A DNA stretch of 64,000 nucleotides. It comes from Streptomyces chartreusis (GTDB lineage Bacteria; Actinomycetota; Actinomycetes; Streptomycetales; Streptomycetaceae). The translations under genes were made by a program, and so were the position numbers. Shown one piece after another: positions 49,392 through 58,882 of this stretch; the first letter of the stretch is position 1; each line of letters starts with the position of its first letter. The stretch spans positions 7,564,001 to 7,628,000 of the forward strand of contig NZ_CP023689.1 in assembly GCF_008704715.1 (NCBI RefSeq), written 5' to 3'. The notes beneath the pieces are model-generated. The model was not told the DNA's origin, made no database searches, and was given only the letters and a program-made list of their open reading frames with translations.

Positions 49392-50165
49392 CTAGTGGCC
49401 CCGGGCGAACTTCTGGAGCTGGGTCATGGACCCGTTGAAGAGATTCTGGTCACCCGGCAGGCTGCCGGCGTTGTCGTACTGCCAGAAGGTCCAGAACTGC
49501 CATCCGGCCGGCATCGAACCGGCCGTCGACGAATTGTAGCGGGCTATCCACAGAGCGTGGTTCGACGCGAAGGCGCGGCTGGTGCCGGTGCAGGTGTTCC
49601 ACCAGTGGGTCGTGGTGTAGATCACCGGGCGGCGGCCGGTCAGCCGCTTCACCTCGTTGCTGAAGGACTGGATCCAGGCGACCATCTTCGCCTTGCTCAG
49701 TCCGTAGCACTTCTGCCTGCCGTACGGGTTGTACTCGATGTCCAGGGCGGGCGGCAGGGTCCAGCCGTCCGGCCGCCAGGCGCCGCCGTTGCGTACGAAG
49801 AAGGCGGCCTGGGTCTTGCCCGAGGACTTGTTCGGCAGTGCGAAATGGTACGCGCCGCGGACCAGGCCGGCGTCGCGTGAGCCGCTGTACTGCCGGCCGA
49901 AGTAGGGGTTGCGGTAGGTGTGGGACTCGGTGGCCTTGACGTAGACGAACCTCGCGCCCTTCGCCCTGGAGCTCTGCCAGTCGACGTCCTTCTGGTGGGA
50001 CGAGACGTCGTGGCCCTTGGGCTTGCTCGCGGCCGCCGCCGGGATCTCGGCGAGTGCGGTTCCGCTGAGGGTGAGGGCCGCCACGGATATCGCTATGAGG
50101 CGGGAGCGGTGGGTGCGTTGACTGAGGCGGGAACGGTGGCGGGACGGTTTGTGATCACGGGCCAT
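49392..50165 (-). CDS. Secreted GH25 muramidase
   Basis: A 257-residue secreted lysozyme of glycoside hydrolase family 25 that cleaves the MurNAc-GlcNAc bond of peptidoglycan. The long signal peptide has several arginines (HRSRLSQRTHRSR) before the hydrophobic core and a cleavage site near IPAAAASK. The catalytic domain shows GHDVSSHQKDVDWQ, FVYVKATESHTYRNPYF, RGAYHFALP, the acidic catalytic pair in PPALDIEYNPYG, and RPVIYTTTHWWNTCTG. It covers only the catalytic domain, with no wall-binding repeat. Monocistronic, with GGGGGGAA upstream of the ATG; divergent from the aldolase-like gene across about 200 bases carrying three GATC sites. Confidence 0.93.
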   Translation of the reverse strand: MARDHKPSRHRSRLSQRTHRSRLIAISVAALTLSGTALAEIPAAAASKPKGHDVSSHQKDVDWQSSRAKGARFVYVKATESHTYRNPYFGRQYSGSRDAGLVRGAYHFALPNKSSGKTQAAFFVRNGGAWRPDGWTLPPALDIEYNPYGRQKCYGLSKAKMVAWIQSFSNEVKRLTGRRPVIYTTTHWWNTCTGTSRAFASNHALWIARYNSSTAGSMPAGWQFWTFWQYDNAGSLPGDQNLFNGSMTQLQKFARGH

Positions 50166-50371
50166 ATTTCCCCCCGGAATGGCGACGTGTGCGACAAATC
50201 TCCCAGAGGCTACTGGAAGATCGTTGAAATCCGATCGATCTCAGGCCAAGGCGGGAGTGGGGTGGTGTATCGGCCTGTGCGCCCTGCCGGAGGCCGGGCT
50301 TCCCCCTTAAAGTGCGCCGCCCCGGCGGCGACTTGACGCCGTGTCGGCGTGGTGGCTGGCAGGATCGCCGC

Positions 50372-51100
50372 ATGGTTGAGGAGCGGCGGGATCAGCGGGG
50401 CGGGCGGGATGCGCGGGAGGGCGCACAGGGAGTGGGGGAGGCGTGGGGCAGGAGTGCGCGCCCTGAGGAGGTGGAGGCATGGGAGGCCCTCGTGGCGACG
50501 GCTCGGCGGACCGTCTCGGAGGGGCTCGTCGTGGGTACGTCCGGCAATGTCTCGGTGCGGGTCGGGGACACGGTGCTGGTCACGCCGTCGGGGGTGCCGT
50601 ACGACCGGCTGTCGCCGGACGATGTGACGGGGGTCGATCTGGCCGGGGACCGGGTGCTCGGGTCGCTCGTGCCGACCAGTGAGCTGCCGATGCACCTGGC
50701 GATCTACCGCGCCACGGACGCCGGTGCCGTTGTCCACACCCACGCGGTCCATGCGGCGGCGGTCTCGACGCTGGTGCCGGAGCTTCCGCTGATCCATTAC
50801 ATGGCCGCGGCGCTCGGGGGGCCGGTTCGGGTCGCCCCATATGCGACGTACGGCACGCCGGAGTTGGCCGAGAACATGCTCCGTGCACTCACCGACCGCA
50901 CCGCCTGTCTCCTGCAGAACCACGGCACGATCGCGTACGGCGCGGGCCTGGACCAGGCGTACGACCGGACGGCCCAGCTGGAATGGATGTGCCGCGTCTG
51001 GCTGACGGCGTCGTCGGTTCCGGGGCTGGCTCCGACGCTGCTGTCGGAGGGGCAGGTGGCGGAGGTGGGGGAGCGGTTGCGGGGGTACGGGCAGCGGTGA
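50372..51100 (+). CDS. Class II aldolase/adducin-family protein
   Basis: A 242-residue zinc-dependent aldolase-fold protein related to L-fuculose-1-phosphate aldolase and ribulose-phosphate epimerases. The fold markers are SGNVSVRVGDTVLVTPSGVPYD, the two zinc histidines in VHTHAVHAAAVS and the third in LLQNHGTIAYGAGLDQAYD. A charged N-terminal tail of about 35 residues precedes the domain. No sugar kinase or isomerase gene is nearby, so the substrate cannot be assigned. It starts at ATG 50372 and is followed by a 463-base repeat-rich spacer. Confidence 0.88.
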   Translation: MVEERRDQRGGRDAREGAQGVGEAWGRSARPEEVEAWEALVATARRTVSEGLVVGTSGNVSVRVGDTVLVTPSGVPYDRLSPDDVTGVDLAGDRVLGSLVPTSELPMHLAIYRATDAGAVVHTHAVHAAAVSTLVPELPLIHYMAAALGGPVRVAPYATYGTPELAENMLRALTDRTACLLQNHGTIAYGAGLDQAYDRTAQLEWMCRVWLTASSVPGLAPTLLSEGQVAEVGERLRGYGQR

Positions 51101-51171
51101 TGCCTGCGGCGGCCTGTTGCTGATGGGTGGGGGTTCGCGTAGCGCCTGCGGGTGGGGGGTGGGTCGGGGCC

Positions 51172-51268
51172 GTGCCGGGGGGTGTCCGTCCTCGGTCGGG
51201 CGGTTGCCCTCACTTAGAAGGGTGCTCGGCGTTGACGCCCGCCGCTGCGGGCGGACACCCCCCGGCAC
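51172..51268. repeat. 17-bp perfect inverted repeat in a long intergenic spacer
   Basis: GTGCCGGGGGGTGTCCG (51172-51188) is perfectly inverted at 51252-51268, with 63 bases between. It forms the left part of a 463-base gene-free spacer (51101-51563) between the aldolase-like and hydrolase genes. It could form a large cruciform or terminate the aldolase transcript; no coding frame here looks real. Confidence 0.65.
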
Positions 51269-51303
51269 GTCCCCTTGCCACCGTGGGCGACTGCGACCCC
51301 CTA

Positions 51304-51457
51304 GGGGCGCGGGGAACTGCGCAACGGTTGCGAAGCCCGCGGTCAGGTCTCGGTCTTTGGGGGCGCGGGGAACTGCGCAACGGTTGTGAGGCCCGCGGTC
51401 ACGTCTCGGCGCAGGGCCATTGCAACCCCCTGCCTTTAGGGGCGCGGGGAACTGCGC
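51304..51457. repeat. Three inverted copies of the dispersed repeat, two in a 56-base tandem duplication
   Basis: GGGGCGCGGGGAACTGCGC, the reverse complement of the core seen at 1.83 and 9.34 kb, occurs at 51304-51322, 51360-51378 and 51439-51457. The first two belong to a duplicated 56-base unit that matches over about 50 bases with roughly three differences. The spacer otherwise lacks genes. This is a local hot spot of a genome-wide intergenic repeat. Confidence 0.8.
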
Positions 51458-51563
51458 GGCCAGCCACCGCGGGCCCGCAGCCGCCGGACTGCGAACACCG
51501 GCGCACTCGAGGCGCGGCGTCCTTCCACTGGCCGGTGAGGCCGTCCGCCCGGACACTGGATGG

Positions 51564-52679
51564 GTGCGCACTGTCAAAGCGACGGCCGCTGCCGTCACCG
51601 TGGCTCTGGCCGCCGGCGCCGCGAGCGTCGCCGCCGGGCGGTTCGCCAGTGGCGCCGCGCTGACGGCGCAGCCCGGCAGGCCCCTGCCCACCGAACCCCG
51701 TCTCACCGTGCACGCCACGGCCGCCGGCCAGATCGCGCTCACCCGCGACCTCGCCACCCTGCGCCCCGGCACCTACGGCCTGTCCGGCGACGGCTCGCAC
51801 GCGGTCGTCGGCCCCGTCCTCGCCGCCGCGAAGCACTCCGCCGACACCGTCGTACGCCGACTCGAACGCGTCACGCACGGCACCCTCCAGCCCGGCGACA
51901 ACGTCTGGCTCACCCCGAACGTCTACGTCGGCAACCCGAGCGCCGCCCTCGACCTCGACCACGCGGACGTCGACATCCCCGGCGAACTCGGCTCCCTGCC
52001 CGCCTGGTTCGTGCCCGCCGCCCGGGACACCTGGGTCATCGCCGTGCACGGTCTCGGCACGACGCGCGAACAGGCCATGAACGTCATGCGGTTCCTCAAC
52101 GGCCGCCACTTCCCCGTCCTCGCCCTCGCCTACCGCGGCGACCTCGGCGCACCCCGCCCGCCCGACGGCCTGAACCACCTCGGCGAGACCGAGTGGCGGG
52201 ACCTGGACGCGGCGATGCGGTACGCCGTGCGGTACGGCGCCAAGCAGCTCGTCCTGCTCGGCTGGTCCACCGGCGCGACCATGGCGCTGCGGGCCGCGGC
52301 CCACTCGGGACTGCGCGACCGGGTCTCCGGCCTCGTCCTGGACTCCCCGGTCCTGAGCTGGGAGACCACCCTGCGCGCCCTCGCCACGGCCCGCCACACG
52401 CCCAGCGCGCTGCTGCCGCTCGCCGTCCGCGCCGCACAGGGCCGCACCGGCATGAACGCCGACGGCCGGGTCCGCGCCCCCCTGACCGTGCCGACCCTGG
52501 TCTTCCACGGTCCCGACGACCGGGTGGCGCCCTGGGCCCTGTCCCGCCGCCTGGCCGACGCCCACCCCAACCTGGTGACCCTCCAGAGGGTCGACCGGGC
52601 CCCCCACGCGGCCATGTGGAACGCCGACCCCGAGTCCTACGAGGAGTCCCTGCGCCGGTTCGTCACGCCCCTCATGTGA
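51564..52679 (+). CDS. Secreted or membrane-anchored alpha/beta hydrolase
   Basis: A 371-residue alpha/beta-hydrolase. The N-terminus (VRTVKATAAAVTVALAAGAA) is an uncleaved signal anchor or signal peptide. The catalytic machinery is visible: oxyanion loop WVIAVHGLGTTREQ, nucleophile Ser in LLGWSTGATMAL, acid Asp in HGPDDRVAPW, and His in DRAPHAAMWN. It resembles the family of actinobacterial extracellular lipase/esterase-like hydrolases, but substrate is unknown. The GTG at 51564 is the chosen start although its ribosome binding site is poor. It is flanked upstream by the repeat-rich spacer. Confidence 0.85.
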   Translation: MRTVKATAAAVTVALAAGAASVAAGRFASGAALTAQPGRPLPTEPRLTVHATAAGQIALTRDLATLRPGTYGLSGDGSHAVVGPVLAAAKHSADTVVRRLERVTHGTLQPGDNVWLTPNVYVGNPSAALDLDHADVDIPGELGSLPAWFVPAARDTWVIAVHGLGTTREQAMNVMRFLNGRHFPVLALAYRGDLGAPRPPDGLNHLGETEWRDLDAAMRYAVRYGAKQLVLLGWSTGATMALRAAAHSGLRDRVSGLVLDSPVLSWETTLRALATARHTPSALLPLAVRAAQGRTGMNADGRVRAPLTVPTLVFHGPDDRVAPWALSRRLADAHPNLVTLQRVDRAPHAAMWNADPESYEESLRRFVTPLM

Positions 52680-52886
52680 CGGCTGCGACGGGCATCGCCT
52701 GTGGGGCCTGGCGGTGCTCCTTCCGCCTGCCCCGCCCGCACCGGTCCCGAAGGTTCCGTTTAAGGGCGTACCACTGGCCTGTTATCGGCCCTCAGCCGCT
52801 CGCCGGACCCCGTGCGTTGGCCATCCCCGTCGCCCCTCGTGACATTCCGTTTGGGTTTTCGGACCGTCAACCGGAAGACTGCACCC

Positions 52887-54290
52887 GTGACGTCCCGTAT
52901 CCCGCGCGACTCCAGGCTTCGACTCGTCCGCCCGCGACCCCTGGCCGCCGCCCCCCGAGCCGTGAACCAGCGGCGCCCACGCCGTCCCGCACCACGCCCC
53001 CCGGAGGGCACGCCGGCCCGGTCCGAGCTGGCCAGAATGGCTCGCTCGGGTCTGGCCGCCGCCGCCCGCGTCGCCCACTGGGCCGACACCGCGCTGCGCC
53101 CCGGCCGCGGCGGCACCCACTCCGACGGCAAAGGCACCCTCTCCGACGCGACCGCCGAACGGGCGGCCGCCGACCTGGGTCTGACCGTGGCTCAGGTGCG
53201 CGCCGACTGGGACACCGCGCGGCTCGCCGGTCTCGTCGAGGTGCACGGCGACAGCGCCCGCCCCGGCTGGCGACTGCGCGCCTGGGACCGCGACGACAGC
53301 GCCGTACTGCGCGGCTGGGTGGCCCTTTTCGACGCCTGGTCGCTCGCCCACCCGGAACCCGACCACTTCGAGCACGGCGCCGTCGCCGACGTCGTCTCCG
53401 GCCTGCCCCAGGTGCTCTCCTTCCTCCAGCTGTCCGCCGGGCCCGTCCCCGTGGAACAGCTGCTGGACCTGCTGGAGCAGCGCGTCACCGAACTGCGCAC
53501 CGAGCGCTGCGAGGTCCCCTACGGGCCGCGGCCCGAGCCGGTCGCCGTCCCGGTTCCCGTCGACGACACCCCGCTTGCTCCGCTCCTGGACTGGGCTCTG
53601 CACGCCCTCACCTCCGTCGGCGCCCTCACCTGCGGCGACGGACAGGCCACGCTCACCCCGCTCGGCAGCTGGGCCGTGTGGGTCAAGCTGGAGCAGATCT
53701 GCGTCGCCGCCCAGAGCCCCGCCGGGAACATCGAGCAGGCCGCCGAGGACATGCTGCGCGGCTGCGCCCAGCTGCGCCCGAACGCCGCCCGTGACGAGTA
53801 CCGCGCCTGGCTCGCCGCCCGCCCCGTCGGCAGCGCCGTCACCGAGCTCCTGGTCGCCGCCCGCGGCGACGACGCCCTCCTGCGCGGCCTCGCCTTCGAG
53901 GCACTGCGCGTCGTCGGCGCCCCCGCCGAGCCCGACGTACGCGGTGTCGTCGACGAGCCCGCCCTGCGGCCGTACGCACTGCTGTGGCTCGCCGAGCACG
54001 ACGGCGTCGACCCCGAGGACGCCCACGAGGTGCTCACCCGGGAAGAGGCCACCTGGCTGTGGGTCGACACCGCCGCCGCCGTCACCGACCACGGCGAGGC
54101 CCCGATGCTCGTCCGGCACCTGGAGTCCGCGCTCCAGCCGACCGTCCCGGCGCTCCTGGACGAGGTGCGTGCCGTCGGCCACCCCCGCACCGTCCAGGTC
54201 CTGGTCGCGCTCGCCGCCGCGCACCCCGACCCCGCCCTCGCGAAGGCCGTGCGCCGTGCCGCCTTCCAGGTGCACACCGGGGGGAGCTGA
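52887..54290 (+). CDS. Conserved hypothetical protein with winged-helix-like N-terminal region and helical repeats
   Basis: A 467-residue protein I do not recognise. After a basic, Pro/Arg-rich N-terminal tail (about 1-55) there is a possible winged helix (TLSDATAERAAADLGLTVAQ, then DTARLAGLVEVHGDS), followed by a region with LTSVGALTCGDGQATLTPLGSWAVW that looks like a second winged-helix, and a C-terminal half of helical HEAT-like repeats (VTELLVAARGDDALLRGLAFEALRVV, split here; ALLDEVRAVGHPRTVQVLVALAAAH). It could be a nucleic-acid or protein-binding scaffold; this is only a reading of the pattern. The GTG at 52887 has GGAAGA upstream. It ends 12 bases from the convergent VOC gene. Confidence 0.7.
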   Translation: MTSRIPRDSRLRLVRPRPLAAAPRAVNQRRPRRPAPRPPEGTPARSELARMARSGLAAAARVAHWADTALRPGRGGTHSDGKGTLSDATAERAAADLGLTVAQVRADWDTARLAGLVEVHGDSARPGWRLRAWDRDDSAVLRGWVALFDAWSLAHPEPDHFEHGAVADVVSGLPQVLSFLQLSAGPVPVEQLLDLLEQRVTELRTERCEVPYGPRPEPVAVPVPVDDTPLAPLLDWALHALTSVGALTCGDGQATLTPLGSWAVWVKLEQICVAAQSPAGNIEQAAEDMLRGCAQLRPNAARDEYRAWLAARPVGSAVTELLVAARGDDALLRGLAFEALRVVGAPAEPDVRGVVDEPALRPYALLWLAEHDGVDPEDAHEVLTREEATWLWVDTAAAVTDHGEAPMLVRHLESALQPTVPALLDEVRAVGHPRTVQVLVALAAAHPDPALAKAVRRAAFQVHTGGS

Positions 54291-54302
54291 GCCGGGCCGG
54301 CG

Positions 54303-54713
54303 TCAGCCCTTGATCTCGGGGGCGTAGGTGCCGAAGCTCCACACATTGCCCTCGAGGTCCCGGGCCATGTAGTCCCGTGAGCCGTAGTCCTGGTCCGTCG
54401 GGGGCATCAGGATCTCCGCGCCGTGCTCCACGGCCCGCCGGTGGTGTGCGTCGACGTCGTCCACCACGACGTACACCCCGGTCGTGCCGTCCCGCATCGC
54501 CTTGTCGAAGGCGCTGCCGGTGCCCTTCGAGCCGAGCATCAGCGCGCCGTTGCCCTGCGCCAGCTCGGCGTGCGCCACCTTGCCGTCCTCGCCCTCGTAC
54601 ACCGCGAGCTCCGTGAACCCGAAGGCCTCCGTGAGCTGCTTGATCGCCGCCTTCGCGTCCGCGTACCGCAGCGTCGGATAGATGCTCGGACGCCCCTCAC
54701 CGTTGCCTGCCAT
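54303..54713 (-). CDS. VOC-family (glyoxalase/bleomycin resistance-like) protein
   Basis: A 136-residue single VOC domain with the YhdE/PhnB-like pattern: IYPTLRYADAKAAIKQLTEAFGFTE at the start (split: TLRYADAKAAIKQL), AELAQGNGALMLGSK, VYVVVDDVDAHHRRAVEHGAEI and the end DYGSRDYMARDLEGNVWSFGTY. It would dimerise and may bind a metal or small molecule; no substrate can be inferred. ATG 54713 follows AAAGGGG with good spacing. It is divergent from the ABC-F gene, about 175 bases from its leader. Confidence 0.88.
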   Translation of the reverse strand: MAGNGEGRPSIYPTLRYADAKAAIKQLTEAFGFTELAVYEGEDGKVAHAELAQGNGALMLGSKGTGSAFDKAMRDGTTGVYVVVDDVDAHHRRAVEHGAEILMPPTDQDYGSRDYMARDLEGNVWSFGTYAPEIKG

Positions 54714-54887
54714 GCCGATCACCCCTTTGTGATCCCCACCTGTGATGGATGCGCCCAGTCTCGCAGCGGCCACTGACAACGGCCCGCGAACCGGATCCAC
54801 ATCCCCCTGAGTGCCGTACGTCACGGCAGGGCGCCCGAACACCCGATCCCAGAAAAAGTGGTTGCACGGCCCCGTTAGACTGGCCTC

Positions 54888-54911
54888 ATGGCCATTCTCC
54901 TCGCGCATTAG
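54888..54911 (+). CDS. Candidate leaderless leader peptide MAILLAH upstream of the ABC-F gene
   Basis: A 7-codon open frame, ATG to TAG, ending 58 bases before the ABC-F GTG. A TAGACT -10-like hexamer (54876-54881) sits just six bases before its ATG, so the transcript would begin at or near the ATG and be translated without a leader. No Shine-Dalgarno is present. The following 58 bases can form GGCGGGA/TCCCGCC (54914-54920 with 54938-54944) or the alternative GGCGG/CCGCC (54914-54918 with 54931-54935). This arrangement resembles ribosome-mediated attenuation of antibiotic-resistance ABC-F genes. The call is inferred from arrangement, not homology. Confidence 0.5.
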   Translation: MAILLAH

Positions 54912-54969
54912 ACGGCGGGAACGTCCTCAGCCGCCCATCCCGCCACCTACCCCTGCCTGGAGTCTGTCC

Positions 54970-56547
<1,578 letters not shown>

Positions 56548-56568
<21 letters not shown>

Positions 56569-56634
56569 TCGAATGCGTGATCAACGGGCTATGGATCATT
56601 CGGCCCATCGGTGATCCATCATCTGTGTGAGATC
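56548..56634. promoter_or_regulatory. Cluster of six GATC sites upstream of gbn
   Basis: GATC occurs at 56548, 56567, 56579, 56594, 56613 and 56631, six times in 87 bases, with steps of 12-19 bases. At this base composition about one per 400 bases is expected. The cluster spans the end of the ABC-F gene and the start of the 335-base spacer before gbn, whose product in S. coelicolor is a GATC-binding nucleoid protein. A seventh GATC lies near 56861. Confidence 0.6.
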
Positions 56635-56669
56635 TCCTCGTACCGAGGTGTGTGCTACATCGAATTCGC

Positions 56670-56700
56670 GGCCGAGTCCTTTATCGACAAGGGCTCGGCC
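56670..56700 (+). terminator. Terminator hairpin after the ABC-F gene
   Basis: GGCCGAGTCCTT (56670-56681) pairs with AAGGGCTCGGCC (56689-56700) over 12 bp with one G-U pair and a 7-base loop, about 100 bases after the ABC-F stop. The remaining spacer (56701-56903) shows no gene I can support; it should contain the gbn promoter and ends in the GAGGAGG ribosome binding site. Confidence 0.7.
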
Positions 56701-56903
56701 GTCGTGCCGCCCTGACCTGGGCCTTCGTGAAAGAACCCGTTCGGGCGTACGGACGGAACAGGTCGGAATTCAAGATTCCGCATGTGGGGATGTGCTCCTG
56801 TCGTCAAAACCATGTCTCACGGACCTTGCCGAATGGGTGGCCATGAAGGCCCGGAGGGGTGATCATGAGGAGACCAGAGCGCACTTCCCATGAGGAGGCA
56901 CGG

Positions 56904-57125
56904 GTGGCCGAGACTCTGAAGAAGGGCAGCCGGGTAACCGGCGCCGCGCGCGACAAGCTCGCGGCAGACCTGAAGAAGAAGTACGACTCCGGTGCGAGCA
57001 TTCGGGCGCTGGCCGAGGAAACCGGTCGCTCGTATGGCTTCGTTCACCGGATGCTCAGCGAATCGGGCGTCACGCTCCGTGGGCGTGGCGGGGCGACGCG
57101 GGGCAAGAAGGCCGCTTCGTCCTGA
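56904..57125 (+). CDS. gbn: GATC-binding nucleoid-associated protein Gbn
   Basis: A 73-residue basic protein starting at GTG 56904, six bases after GAGGAGG. It has an N-terminal dimerisation helix region (VAETLKKGSRVTGAARDKLA, exactly at the limit) followed by a helix-turn-helix with SIRALAEETGRSYGFVHRML and a basic Gly/Arg/Lys tail. Length and sequence match SCO1839 of S. coelicolor, described as a small nucleoid-associated protein binding GATC-containing sites and affecting development and antibiotic production. An upstream ATG would add 15 residues but lacks support. The GATC cluster upstream suggests autoregulation, which is an inference. Confidence 0.9.
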   Translation: MAETLKKGSRVTGAARDKLAADLKKKYDSGASIRALAEETGRSYGFVHRMLSESGVTLRGRGGATRGKKAASS

Positions 57126-57156
57126 GCCCGGGCGGCCCATCGGCTTCGATGGTGGC

Positions 57157-57188
57157 CACCCGGTCGGTCGGCTGACTGGCCGGGTGGT
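57157..57188 (+). terminator. Hairpin after gbn
   Basis: CCACCCGG (57157-57164) and CCGGGTGG (57181-57188) form an 8-bp GC stem with a 16-base loop that can pair further, 32 bases after the gbn stop, followed by TTA. A likely terminator that keeps gbn monocistronic before the enoyl-CoA hydratase-like gene. Confidence 0.6.
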
Positions 57189-57256
57189 TACTGTGCAGTC
57201 ACTTAGTGGGTGCCTCTCCGGCATCCCTGGCTGACCGCACGCATCGGAGGCACCGC

Positions 57257-58060
57257 ATGGCTTCGCCCGACCAGGAACTCGCTCCCCTGCTCGACAAGAA
57301 CGGCGTACGGCTCACCGTCGACGGCGCGATCGCCACGGTGAGCCTGACGAACCCGGCCAAACGCAATGCGCAGAGCCCCGCCATGTGGCGGACGCTCGCG
57401 GAGGCCGGGCAGGTCCTGCCGGGCAACGTGCGGGTCGTGGTGCTGCGCGGGGAGGGCCAGGCCTTCTCCGCCGGACTCGACCGGCAGATGTTCACCCCCG
57501 AGGGGATCGAGGGCGAGCCTTCCTTCGTGGAACTCGCGCGCAGCAGCGACGGCGAACTCGACGCTGCCATCGCCGAGTTCCAGGAGGGCTTCACCTGGTG
57601 GCGGCGCAACGACATCGTGTCCATCGCCGCCGTGCAGGGCTACGCCATCGGGGCGGGCTTCCAGCTCGCACTCGCCTGTGACGTGCGCGTCGTCGCCGAC
57701 GACGTGCAGTTCGCCATGCGTGAGACCAGCCTCGGGCTGGTTCCGGACCTGACGGGCACGCATCCGCTCGTCGGGCTGGTCGGCTACGGCCGCGCGCTGG
57801 AGATCTGCGTGACGGGTCGCTTCGTGCTGGCCGAGGAAGCCGTGACCAGCGGTCTCGCCAATCTCGCGGTGCCCGTCGACCAGCTCGACGACGCCGTACG
57901 GGACCTGGCGGGGGCGATCGTCGCCGCGCCGCGTGACGCGGTCATCGAGACCAAGGCGCTGATCCGTGGTGCCGTGGACCGCACGTACGACGAGCAGCGC
58001 GCTGCCGAGCGGGCCGCGCAGGCACGACGGCTGCGGGATCTGGCCGGCCTCGGCGAGTGA
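57257..58060 (+). CDS. Enoyl-CoA hydratase/isomerase-family protein
   Basis: A 267-residue crotonase-fold enzyme. The oxyanion hole elements are AFSAGLDRQMF and the second glycine in VQGYAIGAGFQLALACDVRV; the segment RETSLGLVPDLTGTHPL aligns with the position of the catalytic Glu and next-strand residues. It would act on an acyl-CoA thioester, as a hydratase, isomerase or related enzyme; fatty-acid or branched-chain degradation is typical but no pathway genes adjoin. ATG 57257 follows CGGAGG. It ends 11 bases from the convergent Asp23-like gene. Confidence 0.88.
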   Translation: MASPDQELAPLLDKNGVRLTVDGAIATVSLTNPAKRNAQSPAMWRTLAEAGQVLPGNVRVVVLRGEGQAFSAGLDRQMFTPEGIEGEPSFVELARSSDGELDAAIAEFQEGFTWWRRNDIVSIAAVQGYAIGAGFQLALACDVRVVADDVQFAMRETSLGLVPDLTGTHPLVGLVGYGRALEICVTGRFVLAEEAVTSGLANLAVPVDQLDDAVRDLAGAIVAAPRDAVIETKALIRGAVDRTYDEQRAAERAAQARRLRDLAGLGE

Positions 58061-58071
58061 GCCGCGGGCGG

Positions 58072-58794
58072 TCAGCCGACGGCTGTCACCAGCACGGCCA
58101 CCGTCGGACGGTCGGTCAGTGCCGCCCGCACCCTTTCGCGGACCTCCCGGGCCACGTCCAGGGCCCGGTGGTCCCCGTCCACGGCGATCTCCACCCGCAC
58201 ATGCCGGTGCGGCAGGGCGGCCGTGCCCTGCCGCTGCTCGATGTGCACCGCATGACCCAACCCGCCCAGAGCGGCGGTCAGCCGGTCCACTCCCGGGACC
58301 GCGAGGGCCGCGGCCGTGACGCGTTCCTCGTCGGGGCCGGCGGGCCCCGCGGCCTGCGCCGGGTCCGGCGGACGTACGGCATCCGGCTCGGCGTTCTCGT
58401 CGAGCAGGGCCGTCACGCGTAGGTCCACCTCCGTCACGGTCAACCCCAGGCGTTCCGTCGCCGCAGCCGTCAGCAGTGCGCGCAGCCGGTCCGCCGTCGC
58501 AGGCAGCGGCTCGGCCGCCGTCGCCGCGAAGTCTGCCGTCACCCGCAGCGGGCCCGGCGGGAGGGCGCTGGGCGGTGCAGGTACGGCGGCGTCCCGGGTG
58601 TCCTCCGGATCGCCCAGCGCGATCCGCAGCGCGCCCAGACGCGCCCCGCGCATGTCCCCGGCCGCGCGCCGCAGCACCGCCTCGGCCGCCTGCTCGGAGA
58701 TCCAGGCGCCGTCTTGCGCGCCCCCGAGCGGCAGCAGTCTGCCGAGCCCCACCTGTTGCCGGACCGCCTGCGTCCACCTGTCCGCCGTCGTCAT
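58072..58794 (-). CDS. Protein with two degenerate Asp23-like repeats (annotated elsewhere as P10-family)
   Basis: A 240-residue cytoplasmic protein divergent from an Asp23/Gls24 cluster. Two segments resemble the Asp23 fold by eye: GAWISEQAAEAVLRRAAGDM with PLRVTADFAATAAEPL and TADRLRALLTAAATERLGL, then a shorter second copy ERVTAAALAVPGVDRLTAAL with HVRVEIAVDGDHRALDV and REVRERVRAALTDRPTVAVL. Similar Streptomyces proteins often carry the uninformative label nucleopolyhedrovirus P10 family. The start at ATG 58794 is chosen by context. A role in the same envelope-stress complex as the neighbouring genes is inferred from position and similarity. Confidence 0.65.
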   Translation of the reverse strand: MTTADRWTQAVRQQVGLGRLLPLGGAQDGAWISEQAAEAVLRRAAGDMRGARLGALRIALGDPEDTRDAAVPAPPSALPPGPLRVTADFAATAAEPLPATADRLRALLTAAATERLGLTVTEVDLRVTALLDENAEPDAVRPPDPAQAAGPAGPDEERVTAAALAVPGVDRLTAALGGLGHAVHIEQRQGTAALPHRHVRVEIAVDGDHRALDVAREVRERVRAALTDRPTVAVLVTAVG

Positions 58795-58882
58795 TCCTCC
58801 AGCCTGCCCCATCCCCGAAGCGCGGTGCGGCAACCGCACTTACGGTGGTCGAAGGAACGACATACCGAAGGGACGTACGGCG

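Noticed and set aside
50219..50240. Three GATC sites upstream of the GH25 gene as a Gbn target
   Set aside because: Only three sites, two of them overlapping in one GATCGATC; too weak to list as a separate regulatory element without binding data.
51304..51457. Repeated GGGGCGCGGGGAACTGCGC considered as a CRISPR array
   Set aside because: Only three copies with unequal spacing (56 and 79 bases), no unique spacers of constant size, no cas genes, and the same core occurs singly at 1.83 and 9.34 kb.
56627..56893. Short + strand open frames between the ABC-F gene and gbn
   Set aside because: They run through the terminator hairpin at 56670-56700, lack ribosome binding sites and give no recognisable protein.
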